A stretch of 64,000 nt of DNA from an uncultured Oscillospiraceae bacterium (GCA_934589155.1 CAKTNP010000003.1:89542-153541), one strand, 5' to 3'; shown: positions 9,041 through 18,729, counted from the first letter of the stretch. Program-made: numbers and translations. Notes: a model not told the origin generated them from the letters alone.

Positions 9041-10243
9041 GTGAAAAGAATACTGATCGTCTCCCACGCTATGGAGATCGGCGGGGCGGAGCGGGCCCTG
9101 TTGGGGCTGCTGAGCAGCGTTGACCCAAGCCGGGTCTCCGTGGACCTGTTTCTGCTGCGGCACGAGGGAGAGCTGCTGGATCTGATCCCGGACTATGTCC
9201 ATCTTCTGCCGCCGATCCCGGCCTATACGGTGCTGGCCCGGCCCATAGCCCAGACCGTGAAGGAGGGGCATCTGCTGCTCTCCGGGGCCCGGCTGATTGG
9301 CAAATTCCGAGCCAGGTGCTATGATAAAAAGCATGACCTGACGGAAAGCGGCGTGGCCCTCGAATACAGCCATAAATATACCAGGCAATTTATGCCCCTC
9401 ATTGCGCCCGATGTGGAGTATGACCTGGCCATCAGCTTTTTGACGCCCCATTATTTCGCGGCAGAGAAGGTCCGGGCGAAAAAGAAGATCGCCTGGATCC
9501 ACACGGACTACTCCGTGGTGCAGGTGGATGTGGCCTCGGAATTAAAAATGTGGGGGGCCTATGACTACATTGCCTCTATTTCCGACAATGTGACGGAAAC
9601 GTTCCTGTCGGTGTTCCCCTCTCTGGAGGATAGGATCGTTAAGATCGAAAATATCCTGCCCAAGGCGCTGATCGACCATCAGGCGGGAGACTTTTCCGCC
9701 GAGGGAGAAATGCCCCGGGACGGTGCCATCCGGCTCCTGTCCATCGGAAGGTTCGGCAGCGCCAAGAATTTTGACAATGTGCCGGACATCTGCCGCCGGA
9801 TCCTAGAGACGGGCCTGAATGTGAAGTGGTATCTCATCGGCTATGGCGGAGACGAGGCTCTGATCCGGCAGCGGATTTTAGAGGCGGGGATGGAGGATCG
9901 GGTGGTTATCCTGGGGAAAAAGGACAACCCCTATCCCTATATCAAAGCCTGCGACCTGTACGTGCAGCCCAGCCGCTATGAGGGCAAGGCCGTCACGGTC
10001 CGGGAGGCTCAGATGCTGGGACGGCCGGTGGTCATTACCCGCTACGCCACCTCCGCCAGCCAGCTGGAGGACGGGCTGGATGGGATCATCGTGCCCATGG
10101 ACAACGCCGGCTGTGCTGCCGGGATCGCCGCCCTGCTGCGGGACCCGGAGCGGATGAAGGCGCTGGCCGCGGCCTGCTCCCGGAGGGATTACACCAACGG
10201 GGAGGAAGTTCGGAAGATCTACGGGATATTGGAAGGAATATGA
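9041..10243 (+). CDS. GT4-family glycosyltransferase
   Basis: 400 residues if started at GTG 9041, ten bases after GGAGG at 9026-9030; a TTG at 9035 is in frame but too close to that site. ILIVSHAMEIGGAERALLGLL is the N-terminal loop, LSIGRFGSAKNFDNV (~242-256) and SRYEGKAVTVREAQML (~310-325) the donor half. The insert of ~60 residues after the N-terminal loop, ending with EYSHKYTRQFMPLI, is shared in layout with the genes at 11376 and 14261, suggesting a related subfamily. GC-rich, unlike the genes that follow. Overlaps the next start by 4 bp. Confidence 0.9.
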   Translation: MKRILIVSHAMEIGGAERALLGLLSSVDPSRVSVDLFLLRHEGELLDLIPDYVHLLPPIPAYTVLARPIAQTVKEGHLLLSGARLIGKFRARCYDKKHDLTESGVALEYSHKYTRQFMPLIAPDVEYDLAISFLTPHYFAAEKVRAKKKIAWIHTDYSVVQVDVASELKMWGAYDYIASISDNVTETFLSVFPSLEDRIVKIENILPKALIDHQAGDFSAEGEMPRDGAIRLLSIGRFGSAKNFDNVPDICRRILETGLNVKWYLIGYGGDEALIRQRILEAGMEDRVVILGKKDNPYPYIKACDLYVQPSRYEGKAVTVREAQMLGRPVVITRYATSASQLEDGLDGIIVPMDNAGCAAGIAALLRDPERMKALAAACSRRDYTNGEEVRKIYGILEGI

Positions 10244-11340
10244 AAATTAAAACGATAACCTGCCACGATGTATATAACGTGGGAGCCAGTCTGCAGGCTT
10301 ATGCTCTGCAGGAATATCTTAAATCACTCGGGCATGACGTGAAGATCATCGACTACAAGCCGGATTATTTGTCCAAGCATTATCGCCTAGATATTGTTGG
10401 AAATCCAAAGTATAACAAGCCGCTTCTGAGACAGCTGTATCTGCTGGCAAAACTGCCGGGCAGGTTGTACATGCTGCCGTGTAAAGAAGCGTTTGACAGA
10501 TTTACGGCAAAATACCTCGACCTGACTAGACGTTATACTTCCAACGAGGAACTAAAAAGGGAACCCCCGGAAGCAGATGTGTATTTTGCGGGAAGCGACC
10601 AAATATGGAATACGGCGTTTCAAAACGGAAGAGATCCGGCCTTTTATTTAGACTTTGCACCGGATAATACGATGAGAGCGTCTTATGCGGCCAGTTTTGC
10701 AACAGAAGATGTTCTGGAGGAATGGAAACCCAAAGTGAGAGAGCTGCTAACGGGAATGGATGCAATTTCCGTTCGAGAAAAGTCGGGACTAAGAATTGCA
10801 GAGGAACTTGGGGTTCCTGATGCAGTACAGGTTCTTGACCCGGTTTTCTTGCTGGATCGTAGCATTTGGACATCTATTGAGGGCCCTCTAAAACATACAA
10901 AACCATACATACTTTTATATGATTTTGATCATGAACCGGGACTGGTCCAGTTTGCGAGAAGACTGGCAAAGGAAAATGGGTGGGAGGTATACTCGGTGCT
11001 CACTTGTTCCGATTGCGACAGATGCTTTAGCAGGGAGGGGCCGCTGACATTTATTAGCCTGGTGCATCATGCGGAGTTTGTGGTATCCAATTCATTCCAT
11101 GCGACTGCTTTTTCACTTATTTTTCAAAAGAACTTTATTGTGTTTGACAGAAAAGAAAAAATAAATACAAGAATGCGCGATATGATGTCGCTTGTTGGAC
11201 TGGAGAGCTGCATGTACAGTAATGGGGAGACAGGGAATTTGGCGGATATTGACTATCGAATGGTAAATGCAAAATTAAATGAGGAAGTAAAAAAATCGAA
11301 AGAGTTTATAAACAAGACGATAGAGAGCGCGGCAGGCTAA
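10240..11340 (+). CDS. Polysaccharide pyruvyltransferase family protein
   Basis: 366 residues. TCHDVYNVGASLQAYAL at the N terminus, AGSDQIWN (~117-124) and the C-terminal VSNSFHATAFSLIF (~284-297) are the conserved elements of the CsaB/WcaK pyruvyltransferase family, which adds a ketal-linked pyruvate from phosphoenolpyruvate and gives the glycan a negative charge. Members of this subfamily sometimes occur with flavodoxin-like partners, not seen here. The start overlaps the preceding stop by 4 bp although base composition drops to AT-rich at about this point, so an acquired block appears fused seamlessly into the operon. Confidence 0.9.
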   Translation: MKIKTITCHDVYNVGASLQAYALQEYLKSLGHDVKIIDYKPDYLSKHYRLDIVGNPKYNKPLLRQLYLLAKLPGRLYMLPCKEAFDRFTAKYLDLTRRYTSNEELKREPPEADVYFAGSDQIWNTAFQNGRDPAFYLDFAPDNTMRASYAASFATEDVLEEWKPKVRELLTGMDAISVREKSGLRIAEELGVPDAVQVLDPVFLLDRSIWTSIEGPLKHTKPYILLYDFDHEPGLVQFARRLAKENGWEVYSVLTCSDCDRCFSREGPLTFISLVHHAEFVVSNSFHATAFSLIFQKNFIVFDRKEKINTRMRDMMSLVGLESCMYSNGETGNLADIDYRMVNAKLNEEVKKSKEFINKTIESAAG

Positions 11341-11375
11341 TATCAAAACCAAAGCGTGCAGTATGAGGGGGAGAA

Positions 11376-12560
11376 ATGAAAAAAACAAAGATCCTGTTTA
11401 TGATCAATTCGATGAACATGGGCGGAGCAGAAAAAAGCCTGTCATCACTGCTGAATCTTTTGGACTATGAGAGGTATGAGGTCTCTTTGCAAATGATCAA
11501 CCGCGGTGGAGATTTCGAGAAGCTGCTCCCACCGCAAGTAAACATTCTGCCTCAGATCCCATATTTTGAATTCTGCAGCCAGCCGCCGGCAGAGCAGATT
11601 ATAAGCGGAAAGGTATCGTTTCTGAAAATTCGACTTCAGGTCCACAGTCAGTTAAAGAGAAATGCACGGGCTGGCAGTCCGCTGCACCCGACACAGGCTT
11701 TTTGGGCCGGGGCGAAGAACGCTTTTGACATGCTGCCGGGAGAATATGATGTGGCGATTGCTTGGGGACAGGGAACGCCAACCCATTTTGTAGCCGAAAA
11801 GGTCAATGCAAGAAAGAAAATCGCGTGGGTAAATGTAAATTATGAGGCGGCGGGACACTGGCCGGCGTTTGATGAGCCTTATTACGAAGAATATGACAAT
11901 ATTGTATGTGTATCAGAGAAATTACGTTCTATTTTTGTTAATGTTTTTCATAGATACGGCAAAAAAACGGTAACAATTTTGGATATTAATAATCCTAAGA
12001 TGATTATGAGTATGGCGGATCAATTAGTCTCGTTGCCAGGCGAGGATGGCTTGACATTGGTCACTGTAGGTCGTCTTGTGCCGCAGAAAGGCTATGATAT
12101 TGCTGCAAAAGCCGCATGTCTGCTAAAAAAAAGAGGAATCAAATTTTGCTGGTATGTAATAGGTGGCGGAGATAGCACGCCGATTGAAAGGGATATTATA
12201 CAATATGGGATCGGTGACTGTTTTAAGCTATTAGGTGCAAAGGCAAACCCCTATCCTTACATGAAAGCAGCAGATATCTACGTACAAACCTCTAAATTTG
12301 AAGGGTATTGCCTGACCCTTGCGGAGGCCCGTATGCTGAATGTACCATGTGTGACCACAAACTTTGATGTGGTATATGCACAAATGATCGACGGCGAAAA
12401 CGGCCTTGTAGTCGAAATGAACGCAGAGGCCGTTGCGGATGGAATTATTCGCTTAGCGACAGATCCGGAGCTGTATCAGCATATCAAGAGCTATCAGATG
12501 CAGGAAAAGAAGGGCAATACGGAAGAAATTGAGAAGTTCTATCAAATGGTGGAGTCGTAA
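11376..12560 (+). CDS. GT4-family glycosyltransferase
   Basis: 394 residues. ILFMINSMNMGGAEKSLSSLL (N-terminal loop), TVGRLVPQKGYDIAAK (~228-243) and TSKFEGYCLTLAEARM (~305-320) define a GT-B enzyme of family GT4. A GGGG ribosome site lies just upstream (AGGGGGAG at 11367-11374). It shares the FAGYCLTLAEA-like motif and the preceding ANPYPYMKAADIYVQ segment with the gene at 14261, pointing to duplication or a shared subfamily within this locus. Substrate unknown. AT-rich composition. Confidence 0.91.
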   Translation: MKKTKILFMINSMNMGGAEKSLSSLLNLLDYERYEVSLQMINRGGDFEKLLPPQVNILPQIPYFEFCSQPPAEQIISGKVSFLKIRLQVHSQLKRNARAGSPLHPTQAFWAGAKNAFDMLPGEYDVAIAWGQGTPTHFVAEKVNARKKIAWVNVNYEAAGHWPAFDEPYYEEYDNIVCVSEKLRSIFVNVFHRYGKKTVTILDINNPKMIMSMADQLVSLPGEDGLTLVTVGRLVPQKGYDIAAKAACLLKKRGIKFCWYVIGGGDSTPIERDIIQYGIGDCFKLLGAKANPYPYMKAADIYVQTSKFEGYCLTLAEARMLNVPCVTTNFDVVYAQMIDGENGLVVEMNAEAVADGIIRLATDPELYQHIKSYQMQEKKGNTEEIEKFYQMVES

Positions 12561-12619
12561 TTATACTATTGGAAGTGTGAAAGATAGTTCGCATAGAGAG
12601 CAGAGTATAGAGGTAAAAG

Positions 12620-14206
12620 ATGAGGATAAAAGGGAAGAGGGCAGGTTGCTCTGTTGGCTTGGGAATTGGAACGGCACTTTATATTATGAGTTGCCTTTGG
12701 ATCAATTTCTTCGGAAAGCAATGGTATAGTTTTGATATATATTCTGATGCGTTGCTTGCTAAAATTATGGTGGAGCAAGGGTCTATTTTCCCCAATAATT
12801 GGGTTTTTGGCAATCAGTTTTATGTTGTAGCAACACCTGTTCTAAGTGCGGCGCTTTATGCTATCCTCCATAACAGCGTTTTGGCAATGGCAGCAGCATC
12901 TAGCATTATGATGTTTGTAACAATAGGCTGCTTTAATTGGGCGGTGAAGCCTTTTTTAGATAATAAATGCAGAATGATTGGTCTATTCTGCTTGTCGGGT
13001 GCTACGGTATTAGGAAACAGCGCCAGCTCATACGCAAACGGTTTGCAGTATTTTTATACGATGGCTAGTTTTTATGCTTGTTATGTCATTACTATTTTGC
13101 TCACGCTGGGTGTGTATTTTAGAATTCAGACAAATAAGCATTGCAGTATTGGCCTGGTAATAATTAGCGGTGCGCTAAGTTTTGCACTAGGTATGCAGAG
13201 TCTCCGGCAAATGCTTGTTTTATATTTACCACTATGCGCACTTGCTGGACTAATGTTTGTTTGTAAAACGGGCAATAAGAAAAGTATGCTATATGCGGCC
13301 ATATTAACAGTGATTAATTTAGCTGGGGGAATAGCAATAAAGTTTGTTCCGGTAAAAAGCGCTCCAATTATTAGCGAAATTTCATTAACATCCGATGTTT
13401 ATTCGTTGATAAAAAATATAAAGGCTACATCATCTGCATTTTTGGGTATCAGTGGATTAGGATTTGTAAAAAACGGAATTAAGTGGATGCCATTATTTGT
13501 AGCAGCGATATTTATAACAGGTGTTGTGATAATAACAGTTGTTGATGTTGTTCGCCGAAATAAAAGCACGGTTTTGGGACAAATGATAATGTATTGTGTA
13601 ATTAGCTTACTGGCGGTCTATGGCGTTGGTGTGTTTCTATTTCGGGTCAGAGCAATTTACTTTTTTGTGTGGTACTTGCTTGTGGTGTTTAGTTTTATTT
13701 ATGCAATTAATGAGTTCAAGAAAATTGCTGGATGCATCCTTGTTATTCTTTGCTTGGTGGGGATGGTAAATTACATAACAAATTTTTATCCGGATTTCAG
13801 CACATATGCGGGGAGAGACCAATTTTATAAACAGACGGCAAATGAACTGATGGCGGAGGGGATTGATTGTGTATATTATGATATACATACATCTCCTCTG
13901 CTGGCGGCGTACTCGGATGATAATATTATTTCGGGTACGGTCTGCCTCGATATAAACCGGGATTCAGGCGGACTAATGTATCCGGTTTCGTGGCTTAAAC
14001 CGATAGATGTATTTAAGAACGCGGCAAAGTATAATTCGTATATTGTATTTTCAAATTGGACATTTGATTACTTGGAGAGAGCTGCGTCGCAGGAATACCT
14101 TGATGATTTGTTTGCAGAATTACAGTTCGTTAGGAAGGTGTCATATGGGAACGAGGAATTGTGCTTTTATAGGTTTTCACCGTTGCTTTTAAATGTTGAA
14201 AACTAG
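12620..14206 (+). CDS. Multi-spanning membrane protein of glycan locus, function unknown (possible GT-C type)
   Basis: 528 residues with about eleven hydrophobic helices and a soluble C-terminal tail of ~130 residues. After the first helix lies a loop with DIYSDALLAKIM followed by NNWVFGNQFYV, an acidic loop in the place where GT-C glycosyltransferases keep their catalytic Asp. That layout would fit a membrane glycosyltransferase using a lipid-linked sugar outside the cell, but I do not recognise the family with certainty. It could instead be a second polymerase-like protein. The gene is among the most AT-rich in the window, and its start at 12620 follows an AGAGGT site. Neighbours are GT4 genes. 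Confidence 0.75.
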   Translation: MRIKGKRAGCSVGLGIGTALYIMSCLWINFFGKQWYSFDIYSDALLAKIMVEQGSIFPNNWVFGNQFYVVATPVLSAALYAILHNSVLAMAAASSIMMFVTIGCFNWAVKPFLDNKCRMIGLFCLSGATVLGNSASSYANGLQYFYTMASFYACYVITILLTLGVYFRIQTNKHCSIGLVIISGALSFALGMQSLRQMLVLYLPLCALAGLMFVCKTGNKKSMLYAAILTVINLAGGIAIKFVPVKSAPIISEISLTSDVYSLIKNIKATSSAFLGISGLGFVKNGIKWMPLFVAAIFITGVVIITVVDVVRRNKSTVLGQMIMYCVISLLAVYGVGVFLFRVRAIYFFVWYLLVVFSFIYAINEFKKIAGCILVILCLVGMVNYITNFYPDFSTYAGRDQFYKQTANELMAEGIDCVYYDIHTSPLLAAYSDDNIISGTVCLDINRDSGGLMYPVSWLKPIDVFKNAAKYNSYIVFSNWTFDYLERAASQEYLDDLFAELQFVRKVSYGNEELCFYRFSPLLLNVEN

Positions 14207-14260
14207 AAAAAGCGCGTTGTTCACAATTTGCCTGAAGTCTCAGAATAAAGGAGGTGCGGA

Positions 14261-15367
14261 ATGAAGAAGGTCCTTTTTGTATTAAATAATATGAACATCG
14301 GAGGGACGGAAAAGGCGTTCCTCAACTATGTGGATACGCTGCCGCCGGAGGAATACGATGTCACGCTGCTTTTATGCGAGAAGTCCGGAGGGTTCCTTCC
14401 TTACATACCGGAACGGGTCCATGTAAAAGTTATGGACGATTACGCCTCCATGAAAAGAGAGATCATGGACCCGCCGCTGCGGATTGCGGGGGACTATCTG
14501 AGATCGGGACACATTTGCAGAGCATTTTGGATCGCCGCATTGCATTTGGTCGCGAAGATCACAAATGATAGAACATTGTACTATAGATATGTGTTAAGGA
14601 AACAGCCGGAAAGGGGCGCCTATGACGCGGCGATTGCATATTGCGGCCCATTCGATTTCTTGACGGTTTATGTTCTATATGCCGTTCGGGCGGCAAAAAA
14701 GGTACAATGGATCCACTTTGATGTAAGCAAATTCCATTTCAATACGAAGATGTGCAAAAAGCTGTATCCCAAATTTGACAGTATTTGCGCCGTATCAGAT
14801 GCCGCCCGGGAGCAGCTTCTAAAGAAAATTCCGGAGATTTCAGACAAGACCATTACAGTTCCCAATGTGGTATCGCCGGAGCAATGCCGGAGATTGGCTG
14901 AGGCGGGGGATGGATTTCAGGACGGCTTTGAGGGGACCCGAATCGTTACCGTGGGGCGCTTGTCGGAGGAGAAAGGTCAGGATATTATTCCGTCGATCGC
15001 GGCAAAGTTGAAAGACAATGGATTGAGATTTCGATGGTATTTGGTGGGAGACGGGAAGCTTCGCCCAACGATCGAAGCGCAGTGTAAGAAATATGGCGTG
15101 GACCAGGAAATCGTATTTTTGGGAGTTCAGGCCAACCCGTACCCATATCTGAAAGAGGCCAATATATATGTACAGACTTCAAAGCATGAGGGCTTTTGCA
15201 TTACGCTGGCAGAAGCGAAGGCTTTTGATCTCCCAATTATTTCCACAGACTGCGCCGGAGCCCATGAACAGTTGGACGAGAGAAAGAACTGCAAAGTAGT
15301 AAAACGGGATGTGGATGTAATATCACAGAGTGTTTTTTCCGTAGTAATGAGGGACCAGAAGGAATGA
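14261..15367 (+). CDS. GT4-family glycosyltransferase
   Basis: 368 residues, with AAAGGAGG twelve to five bases ahead of the ATG. VLFVLNNMNIGGTEKAFLNYV is the N-terminal loop; TVGRLSEEKGQDIIPS (~229-244) and TSKHEGFCITLAEAKA (~305-320) the donor half. ANPYPYLKEANIYVQ before the EX7E region is nearly the same as in the gene at 11376, so the two probably arose by duplication and may use similar donors. Its stop overlaps the flippase start by 4 bp. The 5' half is somewhat GC-richer than the neighbouring genes. Confidence 0.91.
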   Translation: MKKVLFVLNNMNIGGTEKAFLNYVDTLPPEEYDVTLLLCEKSGGFLPYIPERVHVKVMDDYASMKREIMDPPLRIAGDYLRSGHICRAFWIAALHLVAKITNDRTLYYRYVLRKQPERGAYDAAIAYCGPFDFLTVYVLYAVRAAKKVQWIHFDVSKFHFNTKMCKKLYPKFDSICAVSDAAREQLLKKIPEISDKTITVPNVVSPEQCRRLAEAGDGFQDGFEGTRIVTVGRLSEEKGQDIIPSIAAKLKDNGLRFRWYLVGDGKLRPTIEAQCKKYGVDQEIVFLGVQANPYPYLKEANIYVQTSKHEGFCITLAEAKAFDLPIISTDCAGAHEQLDERKNCKVVKRDVDVISQSVFSVVMRDQKE

Positions 15368-16881
15368 AAACAGGGCAAAAAATCAAAAAAAATATAGTGA
15401 CTGGGATAGAGTATCAGGTACTTACACTATTGCTTGGATTTTTAATCCCTAGGCTTGTGCTCGTTAGCTTGGGCTCGGAGGCAAACGGACTGCTCAATTC
15501 GACAAACCAAGTAATAGTATACTTGGCATTATTTGAGGGAGGGATGGGGCTATCCATTACACAGTCCTTATATGGACCTGTTGCGAGAAAAGAATATGAT
15601 AATATTAATGGCATAATGTCTGCGGCCAACATTTTTTATCGCAATGTTGGTATTTGCTATTTTGTAGGTTTGCTCGTTATTGGCGCCGTGTATGCTGCAA
15701 CAATACAGTCATCTTTCTCGCCGGCTGTTATCTATGCGGTAGTAATGCTGACGGGAATCCCCCAGGTAATCAATTTCTGGTTTCAAGGAAAGTATAGAAC
15801 GCTTATTACTGTAGATGGAAAGGGCTATGTGCTAACAAAATTAAACATGGCCGTTTATGTTGGGACAAGCGTTAGTAAAATAGTTTTGCTGTTGTCGGGA
15901 TTCGGAATTATAGCGTTACAGATGATGTATTTCATCGTTTCCTTAATTCAGATGGTATTTATTATTTGGTATGTAAAAAGAGAATTTCCTTGGCTGAACA
16001 TTCATGCTGCACCGATGAAAGAAAAAATAGGACAGAGAAGTTCTGTTTTTCTACATCAGATCTCGGGTTTTATCTTTAGTAATACCGACATGATTATTCT
16101 GACATATTTTTGCAATCTTAAAACGGTAAGCGTATATGCAATGTATACGATGTTTTACTCTGTGATCAGTAGTTTGGTGTCCACGGTAACAAGCAGCATT
16201 GTTTTTGCAATGGGACAAAAGTTCAATTCAGACAGAAATGAATTTTTGAAACTGCAGAATATATTTGAGACGTTAAATTTTATACTGGTTTTCTCTTGTA
16301 ACTCGGTTTTATATTTATGTATTTTGCCCTTCCTGAAATTGTACACTGCAGGAATTACGGATATAAATTATGTTGATCCTGTTTTGCCATTGCTGTTTAC
16401 GATTATTCAGCTCCTGCAAGCAGGACGATTCTCATCACAAAAAGTGATCGAATATGCAGGTGAGTTCCGGAAGACGCAATGGCATTCTGCGGTGGAGGCG
16501 GTTATCAACATTGTTGTTTCAGTTGTGGCTGTTATTTCGCTGGGAATTTATGGAGTGCTGATTGGTACAATAGCCGCATTGTTATTTAGGAGTATTGCAA
16601 TGATCCACTATTCGTGCAAGAAAATTCTTCGCATTGACTCCCAAAATATTTATAGAAAGTGGACCATTAACATTGCGCTTTTTGCTGCAGTTCTGCTGGG
16701 AGCCTCTAAAATACGGATTCCGCTATTTTCTTACGTTCATGTCATTGCGTATGCTGCACTATTGATGGTGTTGATGTTGGTTGTTTTTGGCGGGGCTGCA
16801 TATATTTATGATAGAGAGACCTGCAATTTTATAATGCAGAAAATAAGACGGGGAGCAGAAAATGAAAAAAGCCCTAATTAA
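15364..16881 (+). CDS. Polysaccharide flippase, Wzx/MATE-like
   Basis: 505 residues with 12-14 predicted hydrophobic helices. The N-terminal IVTGIEYQVLTLLLGFLIPRLVL and GLLNSTNQVIVYLALFEGG region are typical of the MOP-superfamily oligosaccharide flippases (Wzx/RfbX) that move undecaprenyl-linked repeat units to the outer leaflet. One such protein plus the EpsG-like polymerase (3201-4331) completes a Wzx/Wzy pathway in this locus. AT-rich. Start overlaps the previous stop (ATGA), and its 3' end overlaps the next gene by 20 bp. Confidence 0.93.
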   Translation: MKTGQKIKKNIVTGIEYQVLTLLLGFLIPRLVLVSLGSEANGLLNSTNQVIVYLALFEGGMGLSITQSLYGPVARKEYDNINGIMSAANIFYRNVGICYFVGLLVIGAVYAATIQSSFSPAVIYAVVMLTGIPQVINFWFQGKYRTLITVDGKGYVLTKLNMAVYVGTSVSKIVLLLSGFGIIALQMMYFIVSLIQMVFIIWYVKREFPWLNIHAAPMKEKIGQRSSVFLHQISGFIFSNTDMIILTYFCNLKTVSVYAMYTMFYSVISSLVSTVTSSIVFAMGQKFNSDRNEFLKLQNIFETLNFILVFSCNSVLYLCILPFLKLYTAGITDINYVDPVLPLLFTIIQLLQAGRFSSQKVIEYAGEFRKTQWHSAVEAVINIVVSVVAVISLGIYGVLIGTIAALLFRSIAMIHYSCKKILRIDSQNIYRKWTINIALFAAVLLGASKIRIPLFSYVHVIAYAALLMVLMLVVFGGAAYIYDRETCNFIMQKIRRGAENEKSPN

Positions 16882-17755
16882 GATATACAGTGCATATCTG
16901 CGAATAGTGCGAACGATTCAAAATGATATTCTGCTTGCGGGCAAACGTCCGAGTATTGAAGAACAGAGTGTTACTATAAGAAAAATAAAAGAGGAACATT
17001 ACAGCCTTTCACGCTTCGGAGATGGTGAGTTTTCGCTAATATGCGGGCAAGAGTTAAAGTTCCAGCCATATCATGAAAAATTGTCTGCGGAGTTAAAAGA
17101 CATTTTGCAATTGCCGCCGGAAGAAAAAGAAATGTTGGTTGGGATTCCGGATGTTTTTGCGGGGACAAGTCAGTTTACACTCAACGCAGAAAAGTATTGG
17201 AAGGAATATTTGCGCAATAATAGGGCAAGAATTTATAAATTGCTGCGATTTGACAGAAGTTATAGTGACTCGTTAATTTCGCGATTTTACATCGATTATC
17301 GAGATAAAATCCCAATGAATGAGAAGATTGCCCGTTTGCGCTCCGTCTGGGACAATAAGCGGGTCCTCATTGTTGAAGGAGAAAAGAGCAGGTTAGGCAT
17401 GGGAAATGACCTGTTCGATAACACGGCGGATATTGGCAGGATCGTATGCCCGTCCGTAAATGCCTATTCCTGTATTGATGAGATCGAGCAGGCAATTTTA
17501 GACCTTGACTCTTTTGAATTGATTTTAATTGCGCTTGGCCCTACGGCGACAGTATTAGCATATCGTTTGCATAGCAAAGGGCGGCAAGCACTGGATATTG
17601 GGCATATCGATATTGAATACGAATGGTATAAAAAGGGAGCGGAAGAAAAGACGCCTGTTCCTAATAAATACATTGGGGAAATGCCCGGAGGGGACATGGT
17701 GGAGGACGGCGTGGATGAACGATACAAAAAGCAAATTATAAGGAGAATTGGATAA
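16862..17755 (+). CDS. GT-D-fold glycosyltransferase (former DUF1792 type)
   Basis: 297 residues. YSLSRFGDGEFSLICGQ (48-64) contains the DXE metal motif in RFGDGEF that marks the GT-D fold described for streptococcal DUF1792/GalT-type enzymes; VLIVEGEKSRLGMGNDLF (~165-182) and ALGPTATVLAYRL (~222-234) are further conserved blocks, and the ending GHIDIEYEWY is characteristic. In streptococcal adhesin glycosylation this fold adds glucose; in polysaccharide loci the substrate is usually unknown. Overlaps the flippase gene by 20 bp and touches the next gene by one base, so translation is likely coupled. Confidence 0.87.
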   Translation: MKKALIKIYSAYLRIVRTIQNDILLAGKRPSIEEQSVTIRKIKEEHYSLSRFGDGEFSLICGQELKFQPYHEKLSAELKDILQLPPEEKEMLVGIPDVFAGTSQFTLNAEKYWKEYLRNNRARIYKLLRFDRSYSDSLISRFYIDYRDKIPMNEKIARLRSVWDNKRVLIVEGEKSRLGMGNDLFDNTADIGRIVCPSVNAYSCIDEIEQAILDLDSFELILIALGPTATVLAYRLHSKGRQALDIGHIDIEYEWYKKGAEEKTPVPNKYIGEMPGGDMVEDGVDERYKKQIIRRIG

Positions 17756-18729
17756 TGACACCCAAAATCAGTATTATTATCCCGGTGTATAATGTCCAGA
17801 AGTATCTTCCGTGTTGCCTTGACTCGGTGCAAAACCAAACATTTCAGGAATTTGAGGCGATTCTTGTAGACGATGGGTCGACAGATGAAAGCGGCTCGAT
17901 TTGCGATCGTTATGCCAAAATGGATCCGCATTTCTCGGTACTCCATAAGGATAATGGGGGCCAGTCATCGGCAAGGAATATGGGGCTGGATCATTGCCGT
18001 GGAGAATATGTTTGCTTTTTGGACAGCGACGACTATTTGGAACCGGATTATCTGGAGTATCTTTATAATGAGATAAATGAAAGCCATTATGATTTCGTAA
18101 GTTGCACAGCTAATTTTGTAAATGGGAAAAATGAATTTATCTGGCGCAATGATTACGAAGTGGAGCGGAAAGAAATAGTTGGAGATATGTTTGAGACATA
18201 TTTCCATAGCAACTTGATAGAGGATGCGGTGTGGAATAAGATTTATAGAAGAGAATTGTTTTCGGATCTTCGCTTTGAGGAAGGAATTATATTTGAGGAC
18301 TCGCTGTTTATCATCCGACTATTAAAAAAATGTAAAATGGGTCTATTTACATGCAAGTTCTTATATAATTATCGAATTAGAGAGGGATCTACCATGCGGT
18401 ACATAGAAAACACCGCATCGAAAGTGGCCTTTAATCCTAAGAAGATAGATATGCTAATGGTCTTCCAATCATGCGCAAAAGAATTGCAGGAAACGGAATG
18501 GGAGGAAGGGTATTACAGAAGGATGATAACTACTTGCGCAGAATTCTCTGCAGCCTCCTGCAGTTATCAGAGTAAAGAACTCCGAAAAGAAATTATGACA
18601 TATTACAGATTTGCTGTTGAAAAGTGCGGACTATCTTCATATCCGCTTAAAGAGAGAGTTGCGATTATTTTGGAGATTTATTTTCCTTATTTATGGAATT
18701 ACTGCAAGAGTAAGAAGGCTGGCCGGTAA
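17755..18729 (+). CDS. GT2-family glycosyltransferase
   Basis: 324 residues. ISIIIPVYNVQKYLPCCLDSV (5-25), ILVDDGSTDESGSICD (~37-52) and FLDSDDYLEPDYLEYL (~91-106) are the classical GT-A/GT2 motifs, the DSDD holding the metal. It is the last gene of the glycan operon; its start shares one base with the preceding stop. A 212-bp stretch with a hairpin and no gene separates it from the convergent pta gene. Confidence 0.93.
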   Translation: MTPKISIIIPVYNVQKYLPCCLDSVQNQTFQEFEAILVDDGSTDESGSICDRYAKMDPHFSVLHKDNGGQSSARNMGLDHCRGEYVCFLDSDDYLEPDYLEYLYNEINESHYDFVSCTANFVNGKNEFIWRNDYEVERKEIVGDMFETYFHSNLIEDAVWNKIYRRELFSDLRFEEGIIFEDSLFIIRLLKKCKMGLFTCKFLYNYRIREGSTMRYIENTASKVAFNPKKIDMLMVFQSCAKELQETEWEEGYYRRMITTCAEFSAASCSYQSKELRKEIMTYYRFAVEKCGLSSYPLKERVAIILEIYFPYLWNYCKSKKAGR

